Source of the DNA: Friedmanniella sp.
GTDB lineage: Bacteria > Actinomycetota > Actinomycetes > Propionibacteriales > Propionibacteriaceae
Direction of reading: 5' to 3'
Length of the DNA stretch: 7,508 bases
NCBI GenBank assembly: GCA_025964935.1
Contig: JAOPXW010000122.1
Span: forward strand, 1-7,508
Below, piece after piece: positions 1-3,397 of the stretch (the stretch's first letter is position 1; each line of letters begins with the position of its first letter). Position numbers and translations under genes: made by a program. Under the pieces are notes generated by a model. That model was given only the letters and a program-made list of their open reading frames with translations, was not told the DNA's origin and did no database searches.

Positions 1-34
1 GGTCGGGACGCAGAGCGTGCGTTGCAGCAGCCAT
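1..34 (-). CDS. Start of a second Liv-type permease gene (livM-like), cut by the window edge
   Basis: An ATG at 34-32 on the minus strand opens a frame reading MAAATHALRPD before the sequence ends. It lies only 4 bases after the TAG stop of livH. It is preceded by GGAGAAGG, which lies inside the last codons of livH with about 9 bases to the ATG. That spacing is typical of translational coupling. In Liv importers the gene after livH is normally livM, the partner permease that forms the heterodimeric membrane channel, so livM is the expected identity. Eleven residues cannot prove this by homology, so the name rests on position and the ribosome binding site. No symbol is assigned. Confidence 0.5.
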   Translation of the reverse strand, partial: MAAATHALRPD

Positions 35-38
35 GGCT

Positions 39-1091
39 CTACACCTTCTCCGTCGTGGGACGCCCGAAGATGCCCTCGGGCTTGAAGACCATCAGGATGA
101 TCAGGATGATGAAGACGACGCTCTGGGACCAGTCCGAGCCGAGCCCGTAGGCCGCGCCCTCGTTGAGGGCCTGGATGATCCCGATGGCGAGGCCGCCGAC
201 CACCGCTCCGGTGAGGTTGCCGATCCCGCCGAGCACTGCCGCGGTGAACGCGATCAGGCCCAGCTGGGTGCCGGTGTCGTAGTAGGTCTGCGTCTGGCAC
301 AGGAAGTAGAGGACGCCGGCCGCACCGGCGAGCGCGCCGCCGAGGCCGAAGACGAAGGAGATCGTGCCGTTGACGTTGATCCCCATCAGGCGCGCGCCGT
401 CCTGGTCCTGCGCGACGGCCCGCATGGCCTTGCCCATCTTGGTCCGCGACACGATCCAGGTCATGAGCAGCAGCAGCGGCACGGTCACGGCGAACACCAT
501 GACCAGCTTGTAGATGTAGACGCCCTCGACCTGGGGCCCGCCCCAGGTGATCGGCCAGTTCTTCTGGGCCGAGCCGTTGACGTACTCCTGCTGCGCGATC
601 CCGCGGAAGATGAAGCTGATGCCGACCGCGGTCATCAGCGGGGCCAGCTTGGGCGCCGACCGGAGCCGGCGGTAGGCCAGGAACTCGGCCGACATGTTGA
701 TGAACCCGCCGGCGGCCATGCAGACGACGAGGGCCAGGAGCAGGGCCAGGATGCTGACCGCGCCGATCTGGGTGACGCCGAGCAGGCTGACCATGAGGCC
801 GGCCGCGATGATCGTGGTCAGCATGAACAGGTCGCCGTGGGCGAAGTTGATCAGCTCCACGATGCCGTAGACCATCGTGTACCCGAGGGCGACGAGGGCG
901 TACAGCAGGCCGTTCTGGAGACCGACGAGCAGGGAGCCGAGGAAGCGGTCCGGGTCGGCGACGATGTTCGCGACGAACCAGACGAGGATCAGGGCGACGA
1001 TGGCGTACCCGAGGACGCGTTCGACCAGTGGTCCGAGCCGGACCTTGGCCTTCCTCTGGGTGCCCCCGACGACGAGCGACGCTGTGGCCAC
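39..1091 (-). CDS. livH: Branched-chain amino acid ABC transporter permease LivH
   Basis: This 350-residue inner-membrane permease belongs to the LivH branch of the BPD_transp_2 family. With LivM it forms the channel that imports branched-chain amino acids or related compounds delivered by the binding protein encoded just upstream. Visible hallmarks are a first membrane helix at about 27-45, the LivH signature ALVALGYTMVYGIVELINFA with HGD at about 65-87, and several further hydrophobic segments. A cytoplasmic coupling loop with RTKMGKAMRAVAQD lies at about 216-229 and contacts the ATPase. GGIGNLTGAVVGG lies at 288-300 and a terminal FKPEGIFGR at 336-344. The start is GTG at 1091-1089, with AAAGG 7 bases upstream on the minus strand. 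Length is slightly above the usual ~300 because of a ~25-residue polar N-terminal extension. The 142-base gap to livK holds a terminator-like hairpin. Substrate specificity cannot be read from the permease. Confidence 0.93.
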   Translation of the reverse strand: MATASLVVGGTQRKAKVRLGPLVERVLGYAIVALILVWFVANIVADPDRFLGSLLVGLQNGLLYALVALGYTMVYGIVELINFAHGDLFMLTTIIAAGLMVSLLGVTQIGAVSILALLLALVVCMAAGGFINMSAEFLAYRRLRSAPKLAPLMTAVGISFIFRGIAQQEYVNGSAQKNWPITWGGPQVEGVYIYKLVMVFAVTVPLLLLMTWIVSRTKMGKAMRAVAQDQDGARLMGINVNGTISFVFGLGGALAGAAGVLYFLCQTQTYYDTGTQLGLIAFTAAVLGGIGNLTGAVVGGLAIGIIQALNEGAAYGLGSDWSQSVVFIILIILMVFKPEGIFGRPTTEKV

Positions 1092-1177
1092 AGGTCAACC
1101 TTTCGAGGAGCGGCGCGGCGGTGCGCCGGTGGTGAGCCGGGTCGAGCGACCCTGCGGATGACGGTCGAGAAGGTGCG

Positions 1178-1226
1178 GAAGAGAGAAGAACCGCCGAGCC
1201 CGGAGGACGTCCCCCGGGCCCGGCGG
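1178..1226 (-). terminator. Terminator-like hairpin between livK and livH (possible attenuator)
   Basis: Reading the minus strand, the hairpin begins 7 bases after the livK stop codon. Arm CCGCCGGGCCCGG (1226-1214) pairs with CCGGGCTCGGCGG (1203-1191) over 13 positions, with one G-U pair and a ~10-base loop that contains a further self-complementary GGACGTCC. The descending arm is followed directly by TTCTTCTCTCTTC (1190-1178), a U-rich pyrimidine run. This is the form of an intrinsic terminator. Because livH lies downstream on the same strand with no obvious promoter of its own, partial termination is the likely role. It would leave more mRNA for the binding protein than for the permeases, and would also protect the livK 3' end. 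Confidence 0.7.
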
Positions 1227-1233
1227 CTGAAGA

Positions 1234-2511
1234 TCAGGAGATGGACTGCGACTTCTCGAAGGTCTCCTTGCCGTCCTTGATGATCTCGATCGTCAGGTCC
1301 TTCGCACTGGTGTCACCGGTGGTCGGGTCGATCTTGATCTCCTTGCCGAGCACCGACTGGTCGGCGGGGATCGTGATCCCGGAACCGCCCAGCACCTGCT
1401 CGGTCACGCTCTTGCGGGTGCCGTCCGACTTCGCGATGGCGTCGAGGATGACCTGGACCGCCGCCACGCCGTACAGCGGGTAGGAGCCGTCCGGCGCCTT
1501 GTTGTACTTGGCCTTGTAGGCGTCGAGCAGCTTGGCGCCCGTGCCGCCGGCCTTGGCCAGCTGGTCCTGCGTCAGACCGGCGAAGGTCAGGTACATGCCC
1601 TTCGACTCGTCGAGCTTGAGCAGGTCGGGGTAGCCGGTGAAACCGTCGGGCCCGAGCAGCTTGACCGAACCGTCGTTCGGGCCGAGCACGGCGACCTTGT
1701 CCTTGACGAGCTGGCCGCCGTTGTTGTCGTAGATGCCGCCGAGGTAGACCATGTCGGCACCGGAGGCCTTGACCGCCTGGTAGAGCGCGGTGTAGTTCGG
1801 CTGCTTGGCGTCCCAGTGCGCCGAGCCGACGACCTCGATGCCGTTCTTCTTGGCGTTGTCGGTGAAGGCGCGGGCCACGCCGATGCCGTACGTCTGGTTG
1901 TCGTCGAGGACGTACGCCTTCTTGATCTTGAGGTCGTTGGCCGCGAACGCCGCCGCACCCACGCCCTGGTAGTCGTCCGTGGTGATGGTGCGGGCGAAGT
2001 TCCGGGTGCCCGACGGGTAGTACTTCTCCGGCTCCCCGGTGTCCCAGGTCTTGGTGAGGCCCGGGTTGGTGTTCGCGTGGCTGACCATCAGCATCGGGCC
2101 GGTGCTGTCCTGGTTCAGCGTCGGCAGCTCGATCTTGGCGCAGCCGGAGTTGTACGTGCCCATGACCGCGACCTCGTTGGTGTTGGCCACGTGGTCGGTC
2201 GCGTTCTTCGCGCACGCCGCGTCGTCCCAGGCGCCCTTGGCGGCGGTCGAGTCGTCGTACGTCTTCAGCGTGATGTTGTAGTTGCCGGCCTTGCCGCCGA
2301 CCTGGTCCAGGTAGAGCTGGATCAGCTTGTTGGTGTCGTTCGACTGGGTGGCGCTGGAGCCCTGGAGCGGCAGGTCGGTCGAGACGATGAGGTTCTTGTT
2401 GCCGGAGCCGCCGGCGGTCCCGCCCCCGGTGCTGTTGTTGGCGCAGCCGGTCAGCGCGAGCGCCGTCACCGCCCCCACCGCAACAAAGCGGGTGATAAGT
2501 CGTGCTTGCAA
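1234..2511 (-). CDS. livK: Branched-chain amino acid-type ABC transporter substrate-binding lipoprotein
   Basis: This 425-residue exported lipoprotein captures substrate outside the membrane and delivers it to LivH/LivM. The N-terminus MQARLITRF plus a hydrophobic stretch ends in the lipobox LALTGC. Cys23 is the predicted lipidated residue, followed by a Gly/Ser/Asn-rich linker to about residue 38. The mature part is a type I periplasmic-binding fold of the Peripla_BP_6 family: LIVSTDLPLQG (41-51), EVAVMGTYNSG (113-123), AYVLDDNQTYGIG (199-211) and ADMVYLGGIYDNNGG (252-266). Cys100 and Cys124 could form the disulfide known from LivJ-type proteins. The start is TTG at 2511-2509. An in-frame TGA lies 9 bases upstream, and AGGAGG sits 4 bases before the TTG, so this is the only start that keeps the signal peptide. 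It is first in the transporter operon. The ligand (Leu/Ile/Val, or another amino acid or amide) is inferred from family only. Confidence 0.9.
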   Translation of the reverse strand: MQARLITRFVAVGAVTALALTGCANNSTGGGTAGGSGNKNLIVSTDLPLQGSSATQSNDTNKLIQLYLDQVGGKAGNYNITLKTYDDSTAAKGAWDDAACAKNATDHVANTNEVAVMGTYNSGCAKIELPTLNQDSTGPMLMVSHANTNPGLTKTWDTGEPEKYYPSGTRNFARTITTDDYQGVGAAAFAANDLKIKKAYVLDDNQTYGIGVARAFTDNAKKNGIEVVGSAHWDAKQPNYTALYQAVKASGADMVYLGGIYDNNGGQLVKDKVAVLGPNDGSVKLLGPDGFTGYPDLLKLDESKGMYLTFAGLTQDQLAKAGGTGAKLLDAYKAKYNKAPDGSYPLYGVAAVQVILDAIAKSDGTRKSVTEQVLGGSGITIPADQSVLGKEIKIDPTTGDTSAKDLTIEIIKDGKETFEKSQSIS

Positions 2512-2513
2512 AA

Positions 2514-2523
2514 CTCCTCCTCA
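2514..2523 (-). promoter_or_regulatory. Ribosome binding site fixing the TTG start of livK
   Basis: On the minus strand GAGGAGGAG (2522-2514) is a near-perfect Shine-Dalgarno. The AGGAGG core ends 4 bases before the TTG initiator at 2511, a short spacing. TGA at 2523-2521 is in frame with livK, so the gene cannot start further upstream. The overlapping ATG at 2524-2522 is in another frame and has no ribosome binding site of its own. Confidence 0.75.
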
Positions 2524-2563
2524 TGGACTGCCGGCCCACGCACGGTGCGAGCGCCGGGTTGGT

Positions 2564-2651
2564 CCCGTCCCCGGCCCCTGAGAGCCGGCAAAGACGGGTG
2601 GTGACCGCCGAGGCGGTCCGAACTGGTCAAGCCCCCCGACCGAAAGGTCGG
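2564..2651 (-). ncRNA. Candidate structured 5' leader of livK (three tandem hairpins)
   Basis: In the livK sense the first hairpin is CCGACC-TTTC-GGTCGG (2651-2636). The second is GACCGC-CTCG-GCGGTC (2618-2603), whose arms read as a 7-base perfect inverted repeat around two bases. The third is bipartite: CCCGTC pairs with GACGGG (2598-2593 with 2569-2564) and encloses CCGGC pairing with GCCGG (2588-2584 with 2575-2571). About 40 bases then separate the last hairpin from the livK Shine-Dalgarno. I do not recognise a known riboswitch class in it. GC-rich DNA gives hairpins by chance, so covariation in relatives is needed. The alternative is that these are DNA operators or have no function. Confidence 0.35.
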
Positions 2652-2727
2652 AAGTCCCACGTCGAAGGCACACGGGCCCTAGTGTCGAGCAGCCTGTCGC
2701 AGGGTTGTGACCCCCTGGTTAAAGGTT

Positions 2728-2743
2728 GTGTCTGTCGGGTTAC
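2728..2743 (-). promoter_or_regulatory. Possible GlnR-type half-box pair upstream of livK
   Basis: On the minus strand GTAAC (2743-2739), six bases, then GACAC (2732-2728) matches the GTnAC-n6-GAAAC pattern known for the actinobacterial nitrogen regulator GlnR, with one mismatch in the second element. A further GTCAC lies at 2711-2707, but its spacing (32 bases from the first) does not fit the regular 11-base register. Nitrogen control of an amino acid importer would be sensible, but short motifs like this occur by chance. This is a weak call. Confidence 0.2.
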
Positions 2744-2799
2744 CGGCGCGTAGCATCCGTCGGTTCCTGAACAGACCCTTAACGGGCCGATGCTAACCC
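2737..2799. repeat. Interrupted inverted repeat upstream of livK
   Basis: The contiguous right arm GATGCTAACCC (2789-2799) is matched on the left by its complement in two pieces: GGGTTA (2737-2742) and TAGCATC (2751-2757), separated by eight bases, CCGGCGCG. The inner seven bases, TAGCATC/GATGCTA, are a perfect inverted repeat with a 31-base centre. The arrangement could be a two-site operator for a dimeric regulator or, on either strand, a hairpin with a large bulge. It lies in the AT-richer part of the livK upstream region, where a promoter is expected. Confidence 0.45.
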
Positions 2800-2804
2800 C
2801 CTCA

Positions 2805-2826
2805 GCGCGTTTCTTGCGCGTTTCTG
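2805..2826. repeat. Two tandem copies of an 11-base repeat
   Basis: GCGCGTTTCTT (2805-2815) is followed directly by GCGCGTTTCTG (2816-2826). The copies are identical except for the last base. The period of 11 is close to one DNA helical turn, which would place two protein contacts on the same face. The repeat lies 51-72 bases after the end of the thioesterase gene (in its sense), and about 300 bases upstream of livK. Confidence 0.5.
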
Positions 2827-2876
2827 ACCCAGGGTGCGGCAGGACTGTTATGCGAGTGTTGGTCTGGGCGGAGGTT

Positions 2877-3296
2877 CTACGGCCGGAGCGGCACCAGTTG
2901 GCAGGTCAGTCGGGCCGTGCAGACCCGCCGGCCGGCATCGTCGGCCAGGGTCACCTCGAAGCTGGTGATGGTCCGTCCGAGCCGGATGGCGGTGGCCGTC
3001 CCGGTCACCCAGCCCGCGAGGACGGCCCGGTGGTGGGTGGCGTTGAGATCGACCCCGACCGCCGTACGGTCGGGCCGGGCATGCGCCGCGGAGCCGATCG
3101 AGGCCAGGGCCTCGGCCAGCACGCAGGACGCGCCGCCGTGCCACAGGCCCGCCGGCTGGGTGTTGCCGGCCACCGGCATCCGGCCGACCACCCGCTCGGG
3201 GCTGAGCTCCAGCAGCTCCAGGCCCATCCGGGTGTCCAGGGCGCTGGTCAGGCCGGCGTACCAGGCGGTCAGGTCGGCCGAGGCGATGAGGGGCAT
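2877..3296 (-). CDS. Hotdog-fold acyl-CoA thioesterase, PaaI/MenI (YdiI) type
   Basis: This 139-residue cytosolic thioesterase hydrolyses a CoA thioester to free acid and CoA. The family core is plain: Gln47 and Pro48-Ala49-Gly50 lead into HGG at 53-55, then Glu62, followed by ASIGS. Relative to E. coli YdiI (1,4-dihydroxy-2-naphthoyl-CoA hydrolase; Gln48, His54, Glu63, Ser67), all four positions are present here shifted by one: Gln47, His53, Glu62, Ser66. GVDLNATHHRAV (81-92) is the second conserved strand, ending before GWVTG. Full length for the family. The start ATG at 3296-3294 has no Shine-Dalgarno, and a TACACT box 6 bases upstream points to a leaderless mRNA. It is divergent from polA. 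The substrate could be the menaquinone intermediate DHNA-CoA, an aryl-acetyl-CoA derivative, or a broad set. Nothing in the neighbourhood decides, so no gene symbol is given. Confidence 0.87.
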   Translation of the reverse strand: MPLIASADLTAWYAGLTSALDTRMGLELLELSPERVVGRMPVAGNTQPAGLWHGGASCVLAEALASIGSAAHARPDRTAVGVDLNATHHRAVLAGWVTGTATAIRLGRTITSFEVTLADDAGRRVCTARLTCQLVPLRP

Positions 3297-3302
3297 GGCG
3301 GG

Positions 3303-3308
3303 AGTGTA
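3303..3308 (-). promoter_or_regulatory. -10 box of the thioesterase gene, leaderless spacing
   Basis: On the minus strand TACACT (3308-3303) fits TAnnnT. Exactly six bases, CCCGCC, separate it from the ATG, which puts the expected transcription start on the A of the ATG. No Shine-Dalgarno lies between. The -35 region (around 3326-3331) is weak, which is common for actinobacterial promoters. Confidence 0.55.
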
Positions 3309-3385
3309 GGAGCCCGGGTCGCGACGGCTCGCCTGGGAGGTGGCTGGGGCCGGTCGCGGGACACGGAGCTGTCAGTGGGCGCAGA

Positions 3386-3391
3386 TAGAGT
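3386..3391 (+). promoter_or_regulatory. -10 box of polA, leaderless spacing
   Basis: TAGAGT fits TAnnnT. It is followed by six bases, CGGTCC, and then the GTG initiator of polA, so the expected transcription start coincides with the G of the start codon. There is no Shine-Dalgarno in the 25 bases before the start. No good -35 is visible at 17-18 bases; GGGACA at 3358-3363 is 22 bases away. Confidence 0.55.
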
Positions 3392-3397
3392 CGGTCC

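Larger units (their letters stand above)
2512..2876. other. 365-base non-coding region upstream of livK
   Basis: I see no credible gene here on either strand; open frames overlapping it have shadow-type, low-complexity composition. Its livK-proximal half (about 2560-2655) is GC-rich and holds three consecutive hairpins in the sense of livK. The distal half (about 2700-2850) is visibly richer in A and T. It contains an interrupted inverted repeat, two GGTTGTG copies 21 bases apart and an 11-base tandem repeat, which is the look of an operator/promoter region. The livK promoter should lie here, but I could not find a convincing -35/-10 pair. The nearest -10-like hexamer on the minus strand is TAGCAT (2757-2752 or 2795-2790 depending on orientation), with no good -35. 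No terminator hairpin is visible after the thioesterase stop. Confidence 0.6.

Noticed and set aside
1082..1093. Perfect 12-base palindrome CTGTGGCCACAG at the livH start codon
   Set aside because: It is largely made of the GTG-GCC-ACA start codons. Without conservation I see no reason to call it an operator.
33..1280. 415-codon open frame on the plus strand opposite livH
   Set aside because: Its product is an Asp/Glu/Arg/Gly-rich low-complexity string with no hydrophobic core. This is the usual antisense shadow in high-GC DNA, and livH on the other strand has clear family motifs.
1313..2539. Alternative 408-codon frame on the same strand as livK, including an ATG at 2524 overlapping the Shine-Dalgarno
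   Set aside because: The product is Arg/Gln/Gly-rich without a signal peptide or family match. The livK frame has a lipobox and a complete binding-protein fold.
2625..2630. TTGACC on the minus strand as a livK -35 box
   Set aside because: No TAnnnT hexamer lies 16-19 bases downstream, and the position falls between the two leader hairpins.
2763..2772. GTTC-CT-GAAC palindrome upstream of livK, considered as a LexA (SOS) box
   Set aside because: The actinobacterial SOS box is GAAC-N4-GTTC. Here the half-sites are in the reverse order with two bases between, and neither neighbouring gene is a typical SOS gene.
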